Part shown: positions 11,381 through 22,461 of the stretch, one piece after another | Layout: the number at the start of each line of letters is the position of its first letter | Numbering within the stretch: the first letter of the stretch is position 1 | Source of the DNA: an uncultured beta proteobacterium | GTDB lineage: Bacteria > Pseudomonadota > Gammaproteobacteria > Burkholderiales > SG8-39 | Assembly: GCA_903859155.1 (NCBI GenBank) | Contig: CAIOLO010000010.1 | Coordinates: 30,404 to 94,403, forward strand | Length of the DNA: 64,000 nt | Direction of reading: 5' to 3' | The notes under the pieces: model-generated | The model's database searches: none | Told to the model about the DNA's origin: nothing | The model's input: the letters and a program-made list of their open reading frames with translations, nothing else | Translations under genes and position numbers: made by a program

Positions 11381-11406
11381 TTGACCAGTTTCAAATCACT
11401 GGTCAA
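11381..11406 (-). other. Perfect 9-bp dyad in the atpG-atpD gap
   Basis: TTGACCAGT and ACTGGTCAA are separated by 8 nt. In the transcript direction the T-run comes before the stem, so it is not a normal terminator. It could stabilise mRNA or mark a processing point between atpG and atpD. Confidence 0.5.
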
Positions 11407-11488
11407 AAAATTTCTAAGCACTTACTTGTTCACTCATCCGCTGCACCGGGGCGGTGTGCTCGAACCGCTCCGAGAATCCGGGCGGAAC

Positions 11489-12352
11489 TCACACTGCCGC
11501 GGCGCCCCCTACAATCTCGGACAATTCCTTGGTAATCGCCGCCTGGCGGGCCTTGTTGTAGACCAGAGTCAGCTCGCCAATCACGTCCCCGGCGTTGTCA
11601 CTGGCTGCCTTCATCGCCACCATCCGCGCCGACTGTTCCGAGGCCATGTTTTCAGATAGCGCCTGCAAAATGATCGCCTCGATGTAGCGCGTCAAAGCCT
11701 GATCGAGAACCACCTTCGCCTCCGGCTCGTAGATGTAGTCCCAGGTGCCTTCGGGCGATCCGAGGCGCTCACCGGAGAGCGGCAGGAGCTGCTCCATCAC
11801 CGTTTCCTGCTTCATGGTGTTAATGAAGCGGGTGTAGAAGATTACCACCCGGTCGAAGCGGTTCTCGACATAGCCATCAAGCATTACCTTGATAACGCCG
11901 ATTAACTTCTCCAGGTGCGGTCGGTCCCCAAGCTGGGTAACCTGGGAAACCACCTTGGCGCCCAGTCGCTGCATGAACCCTAGGCCCTTGTTGCCGATGC
12001 AGCAGACTTCGAACTTTTCGCCCTGTGATTCCCACTCCTTCATCTGGTTGAGGGCCAGACGCTGCACGTTGGTGTTGAGCCCCCCGCACAGGCCCTTGTC
12101 GGTGGTGATGATGATGATGCCCACCCCTTTCGAGGTGTCGCGCTCGATCAGATAGGGATGGCGGTACTCGGGATTGGCATGCGAAATGTGCGCCGCCAGA
12201 TTGCGTATTTTTTCGCCATAGGGGCGCACCGCGCGCATGCGCTCCTGCGCCTTCCTCATTTTGGAGGCAGCGACCATCTCCATGGCCTTGGTGATCTTGC
12301 GCGTGTTCTGCACGCTCTTGATCTTGTTGCGTATCTCTTTAGAGCCTGGCAT
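11489..12352 (-). CDS. atpG: F1 ATP synthase gamma subunit
   Basis: Rotor shaft subunit, 287 residues. The conserved N-terminal coiled coil ([27 protein letters not shown]) and the C-terminal helix ([17 protein letters not shown]) are both present. It lies between atpA and atpD as usual. Confidence 0.97.
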   Translation of the reverse strand: MPGSKEIRNKIKSVQNTRKITKAMEMVAASKMRKAQERMRAVRPYGEKIRNLAAHISHANPEYRHPYLIERDTSKGVGIIIITTDKGLCGGLNTNVQRLALNQMKEWESQGEKFEVCCIGNKGLGFMQRLGAKVVSQVTQLGDRPHLEKLIGVIKVMLDGYVENRFDRVVIFYTRFINTMKQETVMEQLLPLSGERLGSPEGTWDYIYEPEAKVVLDQALTRYIEAIILQALSENMASEQSARMVAMKAASDNAGDVIGELTLVYNKARQAAITKELSEIVGGAAAV

Positions 12353-12456
12353 CTGCTAGTTCCAGTTGCTAATTCGTTCCCGATTCGAACAGCGCATCGG
12401 CGACCGTTCCAATTCTGGGAGCTGTTGCGGCGCCGACAGGCGTCCGCCAATAACAG

Positions 12457-14007
12457 TTAATAACTGCCGTTCTTCTTCCAATCGTCGATCGCCGCTTTCA
12501 GGGCAGCTTCGTCCTCCGCACTCATGTCCTTCTTTTCCTCAAGACGGTTCAGGATGTCGGCGTACTTGGCGCGCATATGGTCCCTGAGCGAGCGCTCGGC
12601 GGCGAGCGCCTTTTTCACTTCGACGTCGTCGAAATAGCCGTTGTTCACGGCAAACAGCGTAAGCACCATTTCAACGACCTGCATCGGCTGGTATTGTGGT
12701 TGCTTCATGAGTTCGGTCACCATGCGTCCGCGCTCGAGCTGTTTCCGGGTGGCTTCATCCAGATCCGACGCGAACTGCGCAAATGCCGCTAGTTCGCGGT
12801 ACTGGGCAAGCGCCAGGCGCACCCCGGCGCCCACATCGCGGCGCTTCATGATCTTGGTCTGTGCCGCACCGCCCACACGCGATACCGAAACACCGGCGTT
12901 GATGGCAGGACGGATGCCGGCATTGAACAGGTCGGTCTCTAGAAAGATCTGCCCGTCAGTGATTGAAATCACGTTGGTCGGCACGAACGCGGATACGTCA
13001 CCCGCCTGCGTCTCGATCACCGGCAGCGCGGTCAGCGAACCGGTCTTGCCCTTGACCGCGCCCTTGGTAAAGCGCTCCACCCAGGCTTCGGACACGCGCG
13101 CAGCGCGCTCGAGCAAACGCGAATGCAGGTAGAACACGTCACCAGGATAGGCTTCGCGTCCCGGCGGACGGCGCAGTAGCAGTGACACTTGCCGGTAGGC
13201 CCAGGCCTGCTTGGTCAGATCGTCATAAATGATGAGGGCATCCTGGCCGCGATCACGGAAATACTCGCCCATGGTGCAACCCGAATAAGGCGCGATGAAC
13301 TGCATCGCCGCGGATTCCGAGGCGGTGGCGGCCACCACAATGGTGTATTCCATGGCGCCGTGCTCTTCGAGCTTGCGCACCACGTTGGCGATGGTTGAGG
13401 CTTTCTGTCCGATGGCGACGTAGATGCAGAATAGGTCCTTGCCCTTCTGGTTGATGATGGCGTCAATCGCCACCGCGGTCTTGCCAGTCTGCCGGTCGCC
13501 GATGATCAACTCGCGCTGTCCGCGGCCCACCGGAACCATCGCGTCGATCGACTTCAATCCGGTCTGCACCGGCTGCGAAACCGACTTTCTCCAGATCACC
13601 CCGGGGGCGACCTTTTCGATCACGTCGGTTTCTTTGGCGTTAATCGGTCCCTTGCCGTCAATGGGTTGCCCCAGCGAATTGACCACGCGCCCTATCAATT
13701 CCGGGCCAATCGGCACCGACAGGATTTGGCCGGTGCATTTGACCGGATCCCCTTCGGATATATGCTCGTATTCGCCCAGAATCACCGCGCCGACCGAATC
13801 TCGCTCCAGGTTGAGTGCGAGGCCGAATGTGTTGCGAGGAAATTCCAGCATCTCTCCCTGCATCACATTGGACAGGCCGTGTACGCGGCAGATGCCGTCG
13901 GTCACCGTGACGACCGTGCCCTGGGTGCGAACGTCGGCCGAGAGCGCCAGATTGGCAATCTTCGAGCGCAGCAGTTCGCTGATTTCGGAGGGTTTCAGCT
14001 GTTGCAT
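12457..14007 (-). CDS. atpA: F1 ATP synthase alpha subunit
   Basis: Non-catalytic nucleotide-binding subunit, 516 residues, close to the usual 513. P-loop [15 protein letters not shown] is visible. The N-terminus ([17 protein letters not shown]) is typical of betaproteobacterial AtpA. Confidence 0.98.
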   Translation of the reverse strand: MQQLKPSEISELLRSKIANLALSADVRTQGTVVTVTDGICRVHGLSNVMQGEMLEFPRNTFGLALNLERDSVGAVILGEYEHISEGDPVKCTGQILSVPIGPELIGRVVNSLGQPIDGKGPINAKETDVIEKVAPGVIWRKSVSQPVQTGLKSIDAMVPVGRGQRELIIGDRQTGKTAVAIDAIINQKGKDLFCIYVAIGQKASTIANVVRKLEEHGAMEYTIVVAATASESAAMQFIAPYSGCTMGEYFRDRGQDALIIYDDLTKQAWAYRQVSLLLRRPPGREAYPGDVFYLHSRLLERAARVSEAWVERFTKGAVKGKTGSLTALPVIETQAGDVSAFVPTNVISITDGQIFLETDLFNAGIRPAINAGVSVSRVGGAAQTKIMKRRDVGAGVRLALAQYRELAAFAQFASDLDEATRKQLERGRMVTELMKQPQYQPMQVVEMVLTLFAVNNGYFDDVEVKKALAAERSLRDHMRAKYADILNRLEEKKDMSAEDEAALKAAIDDWKKNGSY

Positions 14008-14091
14008 GACAGTTCCGATATGGTGAGAGTTTTGTAAGTTCTATTGGCAAATGGCAATAGCGCGGTGCCCGGAAATTGAGAATGCACCGCT

Positions 14092-14625
14092 CTAGCTGCC
14101 CATCAATCCGTTGCGCATGGCTTCGAGCTTGCCGCGCACCGAGCCATCAATGACCTGATCACCAACGCGCACTCGGGCACCGCCAATCAACGCCTGGTCA
14201 ACGGCAACCTTGGGACGTATCTTCCGCTTGAAGCGGCGCTCCAGATCCACGACCAGCGCCGCCAGTTCAGCACCTTCAAGTGCGTAGGCGCTGGTTATTT
14301 CCGCGTCGATGGCGCCCTCGCGTTGCGCCTTCAACAGCTCAAACTGCGAAGCGATCGTGGGCAAGGCTTCAAGGCGCTTGTTCTCAATGAGAATCTGGAC
14401 CAGGCCACTGACTTCGGCTGGCCGTTTTTCCACAACCGAAAACAGGTCCGCCATTTGCGCGTCGCTGACGTTGGGATTGCCCGCAAGCTGCATTATTTCC
14501 TGTGACTGCGCTACGAACGCCAGGCTGGAGAGGGCATCGGACCAGAGCGCGAGCGTTCCAGCCTTGTCGGCCACGGCGAACGCGGCCTCGGCGTAGGGTC
14601 GCGCGATTGTGGCGACTTCTGCCAT
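14092..14625 (-). CDS. atpH: F1 ATP synthase delta subunit
   Basis: Peripheral stalk subunit, 177 residues. It starts ATIARPYAEAAF and ends with the family pattern GGARVRVGDQVIDGSVRGKL. It lies 4 bp after atpF and is probably translationally coupled to it. Confidence 0.96.
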   Translation of the reverse strand: MAEVATIARPYAEAAFAVADKAGTLALWSDALSSLAFVAQSQEIMQLAGNPNVSDAQMADLFSVVEKRPAEVSGLVQILIENKRLEALPTIASQFELLKAQREGAIDAEITSAYALEGAELAALVVDLERRFKRKIRPKVAVDQALIGGARVRVGDQVIDGSVRGKLEAMRNGLMGS

Positions 14626-14629
14626 TTGC

Positions 14630-15100
14630 TCAGATTTCTTTCTTCAACTGGGCAAGCAGTTCTACATGCGCCTGGGCATTGATCTCGCGGCGCAGGATCT
14701 TTTCCGCACCCGCGACCGCCAGAGCGGCCACCTGTTCGCGCAACGCCTCGCGGGCCCGTGACACTTCCTGCTCGATTTCTGCCTTGGCCGCTGCCTTTTC
14801 ACGGCCGCCTTCGTCGCGCGCTGCCAGCTTCGCCTCTTCGATCATCTGCGAAGCACGCTTCTCAGCCTGGCCGATGATATCCCCGGCGCGGCTACGCGCC
14901 TTGCCGATTTCCTCGTCAGCCTGCTTCGAGGAAAACTCGAGGGCCTGCTTGCCTTTTTCGGCGGCAGCCAAGCCGTCGGCAATGGTTTTCTGGCGAGTCT
15001 CTATCGCGGTCAACAAGTGAGGCCAGATGAATTTGGCCGAAAACCAGATGAACGCAAGAAAGACAACTGCCTGTGCGAAAAGAGTCGCGTTAATGTTCAT
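14630..15100 (-). CDS. atpF: F0 ATP synthase b subunit
   Basis: Membrane-anchored peripheral stalk, 156 residues. A single N-terminal membrane helix ([24 protein letters not shown]) is followed by a long charged helix for dimerisation. Confidence 0.96.
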   Translation of the reverse strand: MNINATLFAQAVVFLAFIWFSAKFIWPHLLTAIETRQKTIADGLAAAEKGKQALEFSSKQADEEIGKARSRAGDIIGQAEKRASQMIEEAKLAARDEGGREKAAAKAEIEQEVSRAREALREQVAALAVAGAEKILRREINAQAHVELLAQLKKEI

Positions 15101-15139
15101 ACGTATTCCCCGAACGGGAAGAGCGGCGCAAGGCCGCGA

Positions 15140-15415
<276 letters not shown>

Positions 15416-15456
15416 TTACGTTCCTTTCCTTAGCTGCAAGACGATTGAATCGAAAA

Positions 15457-16281
15457 TTAGTGGTGCTGGTGGGCCATCGAGATATAGACGATAGTGAGCA
15501 TCATGAACACATAAGCCTGCAAGGCGACAATCAGTATGTGAAATACCGCCCACGCCCAGGCCAGTCCCATGGAGACAAACAGGCCAATGTAATAGTCGTT
15601 GCTCCAGGCGCTGTTGGCCGCCCACATCCACAGCAGCAAAAATATCATCTCCCCTGCGTACATGTTGCCGAAAAGCCGCAGCGAATGCGAAAGGGGTTTG
15701 GAAATGTATTCGATAAGATTGAACAGCAGATTGAACGCCCATACCAGCGGATTGGAGCCGAACGGCGAACAAAACAGCTCGTGGATCCAGCCACCAAAGC
15801 CTTTGACTTTAATTGCGAAAAAAACCGTCAACGCTAGGACGGTGAGCGACAGGGCGAAGGTGGTATTGACATCCGAGGTGGGCACGATACGGAAGCCGTG
15901 TTCGCTGATCGAATGCGTACCCAGCGCTATCCAGTCCACTGGCAGGAAATCCATGGAATTCATCAGTAACACCCAGATGAACACGGTCAGGGCCGCCGGC
16001 GCGACAAAAGCGTGGCGCTCGTGCTTGAAAACTCCCTTGGTCTGGTTGTCGATGAAATCGAACACCAATTCAATGAAAGCCTGACGCTTGCCGGGTACAC
16101 CGGCGGTCGCTCCCCGGGCGATCCACCAGAACAGCCCGAAACCGACAACACCCAGCAATATGGACACAGATATAGAGTCCATATTCAGCGTCCAAAAGCT
16201 GCCATCGCCTACCTGCTTGCCAAAGAAGGACAGGTGGTGATTGATATACTCGTTTGGGGTGAGTTCTGTTCCGGAAGCCAT
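15457..16281 (-). CDS. atpB: F0 ATP synthase a subunit
   Basis: Proton channel subunit, 274 residues with several membrane helices. The essential Arg lies in [15 protein letters not shown], and the last helix ends [21 protein letters not shown]. It sits between atpI and atpE. Confidence 0.97.
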   Translation of the reverse strand: MASGTELTPNEYINHHLSFFGKQVGDGSFWTLNMDSISVSILLGVVGFGLFWWIARGATAGVPGKRQAFIELVFDFIDNQTKGVFKHERHAFVAPAALTVFIWVLLMNSMDFLPVDWIALGTHSISEHGFRIVPTSDVNTTFALSLTVLALTVFFAIKVKGFGGWIHELFCSPFGSNPLVWAFNLLFNLIEYISKPLSHSLRLFGNMYAGEMIFLLLWMWAANSAWSNDYYIGLFVSMGLAWAWAVFHILIVALQAYVFMMLTIVYISMAHQHH

Positions 16282-16290
16282 GTCTAATAT

Positions 16291-16689
16291 TCAGCTGGTT
16301 TTTTGCGTTTTCTCGCGAACCAGAATTGCCATCGTAAAAATAAAAGCCGTCACAATAAAAGCGCCGATCAATCCGCCCGGCACCACCTGCTTGTACGCCG
16401 CGAACGCCAGCACCAGCAAAGCCAGCATCAACCCGATCCTAACCGCCTCAGCGACAATTGCCACAACCAGCATGTCCGCCGCAGTTCTTGCCTTGCCGCG
16501 CTGTATCAGCAATCCCGCTGCAATTCCTGCCACTATGGTGGTCGCCCCCCCCAAAACGGCGGAAATCGCTCCATGCATCCCGGCAACCAGTGCGGCAATC
16601 ACCGCGATTACCGCTGTTGCCAGCGCCTGCCACCACAATACGGTTTTGAGCGCCTTGCTCCGCAGGCCTAGCATTCCGGATCGCACCAC
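16291..16689 (-). CDS. atpI: ATP synthase accessory protein I
   Basis: A small four-helix membrane protein (132 residues) at the head of the atp operon; the family helps c-ring assembly and possibly Mg2+ supply. The start is GTG 16689; an in-frame ATG at 16674 is an alternative. The operon promoter lies just upstream. Confidence 0.85.
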   Translation of the reverse strand: MVRSGMLGLRSKALKTVLWWQALATAVIAVIAALVAGMHGAISAVLGGATTIVAGIAAGLLIQRGKARTAADMLVVAIVAEAVRIGLMLALLVLAFAAYKQVVPGGLIGAFIVTAFIFTMAILVREKTQKTS

Positions 16690-16716
16690 ACATGCTGCGG
16701 TGCCGCAAAGGCTTGG

Positions 16717-16746
16717 ATTCTAATCGTTTAGAGGGCCTGACGTCAA
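16717..16746 (-). promoter_or_regulatory. sigma70 promoter of the atp operon
   Basis: On the minus strand TTGACG (16746-16741) and TAGAAT (16722-16717) are separated by 18 bp, each 5 of 6 to consensus. The -10 ends 28 bp before the atpI start. Found by eye. Confidence 0.65.
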
Positions 16747-16779
16747 TTTTGAGTGAACGCCCATCCAGCACATCCACTG

Positions 16780-18183
16780 TCAGCGGGGGTAGCAGCTTTC
16801 GATTTGTCGCAGCAGTTTGCCGGCATCCTCAGGCCGGCCAAGGACCCCGAGAGCGGCGTTACAGAGAGAATCCGCGCTTTCGGCCGAGAGTAAAGGGTAG
16901 AGCACGCGACGGTATTTTTCACGCACCTGGGATTCATCGAACGGCCTCCCGGGATCTCCCGGAATTTCGGTAACCAGCGATTGCCTATCGCCATCTCGAG
17001 TCCGTATTTCAATACGTGCGGGCCAAGTGCGCGGGAAATGTTCCATCAATTTCTCGTCGGCCTCCACACTGATTTTTGCAAGCATGTCCACAAATGCCTG
17101 CGGCGTCGACGCTGGCGCGTAATCAAGCCGGTACATTATTTCCGGCGCCAGCGCCGCCAGCACCAACTGGTAGGGAAGACTGGTCATGTGGGAGCCGCGA
17201 TCACCGGGAATAACGCCATGGTTGACCATTGCGAGGTACGCCGGGGGAACGGCCACCTTGATAGCTTCGATCAGCGAGGAATCCAGACCACCCTGCAGCA
17301 ACTCCTTTAAACCCTGCGCCGCAGCCATGGTCTGGCGGGCGGCACACCAGGGCTTGAAGCCCACATCGAGAACCGCCGCATGCTTGCCAAGGTTAGATAG
17401 CAGCCGCGCGCCATCTATTTTGAGCCCGTAGACTGCGTGAAACGGCTTGTCCAGCAAGGTCAGATCAGCGGTAAACCCCTCTTGCGCCGCAAAGGCAGCC
17501 ATGACGCCATTGCGTACCGCGCCACCCAGGAGCAGCCAGCGTGCCATCTTTCCGCTTTGTTGACCGACGTTGGGGGAAGCAACCACCAAGGCTAGACCCA
17601 GCGCGTGTGCGGTGAGCTTGTCGTCCAGACCCAACAGGCGTGAGGCCACAGCTGCGGCGCCGAATGGCGCATTGAAATAGGTGGGCCAAATACCGCGATA
17701 CAGTATCGAGGCTCCGCCCATTTCCTCGCCAAGTCGAACCATTGCGTCGTAGCCCGCGCTGATGGCCTCTTCGAGCGCCGACCGACTGCTATTGCCCAGT
17801 GCGCCTGCAATGCTCAAAGCTGCTGGAACCACCAAGGCGCCTGGCGTGGTACCCGCCGCCAGATGAATATCATCTATTTCGCTCAGTCGCGTTAAGGCGC
17901 AATGAAGTTGCACTCGCCCCATGAGCCCCGCCCCAACAGGACCCGCGTCACCCTTTGCGGCTGCCGCCAGCAGTTCTTTCCCCTCGTGCGTATGCGCGCC
18001 AGCGACCCAGGCTAAAACGGCGTCGGCCACGTGCAATCGCAGGATTTCGCGCACGGGATCGGTAAGTCCAGCGCCAGCGCCGCTCACAATGTGAGCACCA
18101 AGATGCCCAAGAGTACTCATATCACCCCCAAAGGATTGTCCGTATCCGGATATGTCATCAATTGAATCGGCGCTACGCATCAT
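16780..18183 (-). CDS. MmgE/PrpD family protein
   Basis: A 467-residue member of the MmgE/PrpD family (2-methylcitrate dehydratase and relatives). Typical segments are SEIDDIHLAAGTTPGALVVPAAL and VLDVGFKPWCAARQTMAA. The first 20 residues before MSTLGHLG may not be translated. No other methylcitrate-cycle gene is adjacent, so propionate breakdown is not supported here; many family members act on other substrates. Confidence 0.85.
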   Translation of the reverse strand: MMRSADSIDDISGYGQSFGGDMSTLGHLGAHIVSGAGAGLTDPVREILRLHVADAVLAWVAGAHTHEGKELLAAAAKGDAGPVGAGLMGRVQLHCALTRLSEIDDIHLAAGTTPGALVVPAALSIAGALGNSSRSALEEAISAGYDAMVRLGEEMGGASILYRGIWPTYFNAPFGAAAVASRLLGLDDKLTAHALGLALVVASPNVGQQSGKMARWLLLGGAVRNGVMAAFAAQEGFTADLTLLDKPFHAVYGLKIDGARLLSNLGKHAAVLDVGFKPWCAARQTMAAAQGLKELLQGGLDSSLIEAIKVAVPPAYLAMVNHGVIPGDRGSHMTSLPYQLVLAALAPEIMYRLDYAPASTPQAFVDMLAKISVEADEKLMEHFPRTWPARIEIRTRDGDRQSLVTEIPGDPGRPFDESQVREKYRRVLYPLLSAESADSLCNAALGVLGRPEDAGKLLRQIESCYPR

Positions 18184-18204
18184 TTACGCGCCTCCGGTGT
18201 CCTG

Positions 18205-19662
18205 CTACTGCCTCCAGAAACCCGGCGTAAATACCACCAGCAACGTCATGAGCTCCAATCGCCCCAGCAACATTGCCATGGTGCACAACCAAGTCTGCAA
18301 ATCATTCAGGACCGCATAGGTAGTGGCCGGACCAACCTGCGCGAGGCCAGGCCCGGTGTTGTTGACGCATACGATAATTGCCGAGAAGGCGGTCAAGATA
18401 TCCAGCCCTGATGCGGCCAACAACATGGTGAGCGCAATGATCGTGCCGCCATAAACCAGCATGAACGCCAGCACCGCGAACACGATGTTGTTCTCAACCA
18501 CCTCCCCGGCCAGCTTCACCGGTATGTAGGCGCGCGGATGCACGATGCGCTTGAGTTCACGCAACGCCTGTTTAACCATGATCACCGCACGCACCATTTT
18601 TATGCCTCCGCCAGTGGATCCCGAGCACGTGGCAAAACAGCACAGGAACAGCATCCATACCGGCGCAAAAATGGGCCACTGATAGTAGTCGGTGTTTGCA
18701 AACCCGGTGGTTGTGGCAATTGACACCACATTGAAGCTGGCAAAACGCAGAGCTGTCCAGAAATCCGCATAAACCTGGTTTCCCAGCAAAAACCAGGCAA
18801 TCCCGAAGCAGGAAAAAATGACCACCGCTAAAAACCACCTGGCTTCAGGATCGGCGATATAGGGAACGAACCGGCGTCTGCGGAATGCGACGAAATGTGT
18901 GCCGAAATTGATGCCGGCGACCAGCATGAACAATATGGTCACTGCTTCGATGGCCGGGGAGTTCCAGAAACCGAAACTCTCATCATGCGTGGAAAATCCG
19001 CCCAAACCCATGGTCGAAAAGGCATGCACGACGGCATCAAACCAGGACATGCCGGCCACCTTCAATCCGACGATACATGCGAGCGTAATCAGGGCGTATA
19101 CCGCCCAAAGACCCTTCGCGGTTTCGGCAATTCGCGGGGTAAGCTTGGCATCTTTCATCGGTCCGGGCGTCTCCGCCCTGAATATCTGGCTGCCACCGAC
19201 ACCCAGCAGCGGCAATATCGCCACCGCGAGAACCACCACGCCCATGCCACCGAGCCAGACCAGAAACATGCGCCAGAAATTGATCGACGGAGGCAATGCG
19301 TCCAATCCGGAAAAAACGGTGGCCCCTGTCGTGGTCAACCCCGACACGGTTTCAAAATAGGCATCCGTGAATGACAACTGTGGAAGAAAAATCATCAGTG
19401 GCAGCGTGGCGAAGGCGGGCAGCACCGTCCAGACCAGCGCCACGAGAAGAAATCCGTCTCGCGATTGCAACTCACGACGGTCATGGCGCGTCGCCGCCCA
19501 TATCCCGAGGCCAGCGGCCAATGTCATCAGGACCGCTTCGTCGTAGGCGTGCTGGGCTGCGTCCTCCATGAAGAATGAAACCGCTGCGGGAACCGCCATG
19601 GCGATCGCAAAAATCATCAGGACGACGCCCAGGACATTGAGTACCGGAAGGACTCGAACCAT
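18205..19662 (-). CDS. trkH: Trk potassium uptake protein, membrane channel subunit
   Basis: A 485-residue K+ channel-like transporter. Four selectivity-filter loops are visible: TTTGATVFSG, MGLGGFSTHD, TTTGFANTDYY and NNTGPGLAQ. The gene follows trkA by 23 bp, so the transporter and its gating subunit are co-transcribed. Confidence 0.95.
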   Translation of the reverse strand: MVRVLPVLNVLGVVLMIFAIAMAVPAAVSFFMEDAAQHAYDEAVLMTLAAGLGIWAATRHDRRELQSRDGFLLVALVWTVLPAFATLPLMIFLPQLSFTDAYFETVSGLTTTGATVFSGLDALPPSINFWRMFLVWLGGMGVVVLAVAILPLLGVGGSQIFRAETPGPMKDAKLTPRIAETAKGLWAVYALITLACIVGLKVAGMSWFDAVVHAFSTMGLGGFSTHDESFGFWNSPAIEAVTILFMLVAGINFGTHFVAFRRRRFVPYIADPEARWFLAVVIFSCFGIAWFLLGNQVYADFWTALRFASFNVVSIATTTGFANTDYYQWPIFAPVWMLFLCCFATCSGSTGGGIKMVRAVIMVKQALRELKRIVHPRAYIPVKLAGEVVENNIVFAVLAFMLVYGGTIIALTMLLAASGLDILTAFSAIIVCVNNTGPGLAQVGPATTYAVLNDLQTWLCTMAMLLGRLELMTLLVVFTPGFWRQ

Positions 19663-19685
19663 TTCCGCAGCTTACTTTTCGCGTG

Positions 19686-21059
19686 TCATAGGAAGCCGAT
19701 ACCAACCTGGAAAAGCTTCTCGACGCTGGGCAGAAGCTTCTTGTTGGTGACGAATATGATGACATGGTCATCAGCCTGCACCTCGGTATCGTGATGCGCC
19801 ATGATTACGCGCTCCCCCCGCACCAGGGCGCCGATGGTCGATCCTTTTGGTAGATCGATCTGCTCAATGCGTCGCCCGACCAGCTTGCATGAACTCGCAT
19901 CCCCGTGCACCACTGCTTCAAGCGCTTCGGCAGCACCGCGTCGCAGCGAGTGGACCTGTGTGACGTCACCGCGACGCACGTGCGCCAACAACGATCCGAT
20001 GGTGGTCTGCGCAGGCGAAATCGCAATGTCGATCTGGCCGGCCTGCAACAGATCGACATAAGAGCGCCGATTGATGAGCGAGATGACACGCCGGGCGCCG
20101 AAGCGCTTGGCCAGCAGACAGCTCATGATGTTGTTTTCATCATCGTTGGTGACCGCGACGAAAACATCCATCTCCTCGATATTCTCGCTCTCCAGCAGCG
20201 ACTCATCGGTTGCATCGCCCTGCAGGACCAGGGCCTTGTTGAGCGCGCCAGAAAGGATCTCGCAGCGACGCTTGTTGTGTTCCACGATTTTGACCAGGTA
20301 ATCGCGCTCCAGGGCGCGCGCCAGCCGCAAACCGATGTTGCCCCCGCCAGCGATCATGACGCGGCGCACCGGCTTGTCCATGCGGCGCAATTCGCGCATG
20401 ACCTGGCGGATTTCGTGCGTGGCGGACATGCAAAACACCTCATCCCCGGCTTCGATGACGGTATCACCCTCGGGCACGATGGGGCGGTCGCCTCGGAAAA
20501 TTGCCGCCACCCGAGCGTCAACCGATGGGATATGTTGTTTCAGGTCGCTCAACTGGTGACCGACCAGCGGCCCCCCCTGAAAAGCCTTGACTGCCACCAG
20601 ACTCACCTTCCCGTTGGCAAATTCCAGAACCTGCAGCGCCTCGGGAAACTGCACCAACTTGAAAATGTAGTCGGTAAGTATCTGCTCCGGACAGATCACC
20701 AGATCGACGGCAAAGGTCTCAGGACTGAAGATTCGCTCGTTTTCCAGAAAATCGGTGGCTCGGATTCGTGCAATCCGGGTGGGTACATTGAACAGTGCGT
20801 GCGCAAGCTTGCAGGCAACCAGATTGGTTTCGTCGCTCTGGGTTACTGCAATCAGCATGTCCGCGTCCTCGATTCCGGCTTGGGCCAAAACCGAAGGATG
20901 TGCGGCGTTGCCGGCGAAGGTGCGTAAGTCCAGGCGATCCTGCAACTCGTGCAGGCGCTGGTTGTCCGTGTCGACAACGGTTATGTCATTTTGCTCCGAC
21001 ACCAAGCCCTCGGCGACCGATGAGCCCACCTGTCCCGCCCCCAGGATGACAATCTTCAA
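19686..21059 (-). CDS. trkA: Trk potassium uptake regulatory subunit (two RCK domains)
   Basis: A cytosolic NAD(H)-binding gating ring subunit, 457 residues. Two Rossmann/RCK halves each have a dinucleotide motif: ILGAGQVGSSVAEGL at the N-terminus and IAGGGNIGLRLARAL near the middle. It partners with TrkH encoded just downstream. Confidence 0.95.
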   Translation of the reverse strand: MKIVILGAGQVGSSVAEGLVSEQNDITVVDTDNQRLHELQDRLDLRTFAGNAAHPSVLAQAGIEDADMLIAVTQSDETNLVACKLAHALFNVPTRIARIRATDFLENERIFSPETFAVDLVICPEQILTDYIFKLVQFPEALQVLEFANGKVSLVAVKAFQGGPLVGHQLSDLKQHIPSVDARVAAIFRGDRPIVPEGDTVIEAGDEVFCMSATHEIRQVMRELRRMDKPVRRVMIAGGGNIGLRLARALERDYLVKIVEHNKRRCEILSGALNKALVLQGDATDESLLESENIEEMDVFVAVTNDDENNIMSCLLAKRFGARRVISLINRRSYVDLLQAGQIDIAISPAQTTIGSLLAHVRRGDVTQVHSLRRGAAEALEAVVHGDASSCKLVGRRIEQIDLPKGSTIGALVRGERVIMAHHDTEVQADDHVIIFVTNKKLLPSVEKLFQVGIGFL

Positions 21060-21196
21060 TTAAACATCCCCTTAATATCCTGCTCCGGCCGGACTTTCAA
21101 CAACATGGCTGTTTTGCCGAAATGCGGCCCGGTTGCAGCTGAACGGCAAGCATTCTAGGCGCATTGACAAGCAATACCATCACGGAGACTAGCCAG

Positions 21197-22450
21197 TCAA
21201 TCCTGCGGTCCTTCGTCGCGTCGGCCAGCCTGAATGCCGATTTGTTTCAGTTTGCGATAAAGATGGGTTCTTTCCAGGCCGCTTTTCTCCGCCACCCTGG
21301 CAATGTTGTTGTTCTCAAGCGCCAGATGGTGCTCGAAATAGATGCGCTCAAACGCCTCGCGTGCCTCGCGCAATGGTTGGTCCAGCGATACACCGGGGTT
21401 ACTTGCGTGCAATTGCAATTCGCGCAGAACCCGCTCCGCATCGGCGGCGCCGATCTCCTCATCCAGCGAGGTAAGGGCAAGATTGCGCGAAGCCGCCTGA
21501 AGGCTCTCGAGATTTCCCGGCCAGTGGTATTGGCGCAAAACGTTCAGCGCCGAGGTCGCAAATCGCCTCTGCGGGCAGTAACGGGCTTCGACGAGTTGGC
21601 GCAGCATCTGCACGGCGATCTCCGGAATATCTTCCACATATTCACGCAATGCAGGCAGACCAATGCTCAGTTCGGACAATCGGGAAAGCAAAACCGGATC
21701 GAATCCATGTTCCCGCTCCAATAGCCCGGGATCCAAGGCGGTAAACGAAATCGGCCGCACCTTGCCGCGATCCGGGCGAGCCAGCAGAAAAGCCAGATGC
21801 CGCTGCTGGTTCTGCGTCAAATTCGCCAATTCCTCGATGAACAGAATGGCGCCTGTGGCCTGCGCAAGAGTCTCCCGAGATGCATCGGACAACACCTCTT
21901 CACCCACCAGCCATTGCGTTCCCGCCTTTTGCATAAACCTTGCAAAAGGCTCGGGATGGGCTCCCCTTTCCCCGCGAAACAACAGCGGCGACGAGGAGGT
22001 GGCAAGCTGCGAAAGACGCTTTTTCAGATCGGCAAGCAGCACAGAACGCCCGAAATTCGCAAGTGACAAAGTTGCCGGACGGACATCGCGGGCGCGCAAA
22101 GACTTCTTTACCGTCGCCAGAAGCTTTTGCAGGGCAATGGGTTTTTCCAGAAAATCCTGCGCACCAATGCGCGTAGCCTCAACGGCGGTTTCAATGGTTC
22201 CATGGCCGGACATCATCACCACCGGCATTGTCAATTCGCCACCGGCCGCCCATTCCTTGATCAAGGTAATGCCGTCGGTATCCGGCATCCAAATATCCAG
22301 GAGCACAAGATCCGGCCGACCGCGCGCCCGAATTTCGCGCGCCTGCTTGGCATCTTCCGCGAGAAGGACATCATGCCCCTCATCGGAGAGAATTTCCGAT
22401 AACAGTTCGCGAATGCCGATTTCGTCGTCTACAACCAGAATTTGCGCCAT
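21197..22450 (-). CDS. ntrX: NtrX-like response regulator with degenerate AAA+ domain
   Basis: A 417-residue protein: N-terminal receiver domain (phospho-Asp in LVLLDIWMPDTDG; Lys in EKPIALQKL), a central region aligned with sigma54-activator AAA+ domains, and a C-terminal Fis-type helix-turn-helix (NNIARVAEKSGLERTHLYRKLKQ). The Walker A position reads RGERGAHPEPFARFM instead of GESGTGKE, and there is no GAFTGA loop, so it should not hydrolyse ATP or activate sigma54 in the usual way. Encoded 11 bp after its kinase gene ntrY. Confidence 0.88.
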   Translation of the reverse strand: MAQILVVDDEIGIRELLSEILSDEGHDVLLAEDAKQAREIRARGRPDLVLLDIWMPDTDGITLIKEWAAGGELTMPVVMMSGHGTIETAVEATRIGAQDFLEKPIALQKLLATVKKSLRARDVRPATLSLANFGRSVLLADLKKRLSQLATSSSPLLFRGERGAHPEPFARFMQKAGTQWLVGEEVLSDASRETLAQATGAILFIEELANLTQNQQRHLAFLLARPDRGKVRPISFTALDPGLLEREHGFDPVLLSRLSELSIGLPALREYVEDIPEIAVQMLRQLVEARYCPQRRFATSALNVLRQYHWPGNLESLQAASRNLALTSLDEEIGAADAERVLRELQLHASNPGVSLDQPLREAREAFERIYFEHHLALENNNIARVAEKSGLERTHLYRKLKQIGIQAGRRDEGPQD

Positions 22451-22461
22451 GACTTTCGCTT

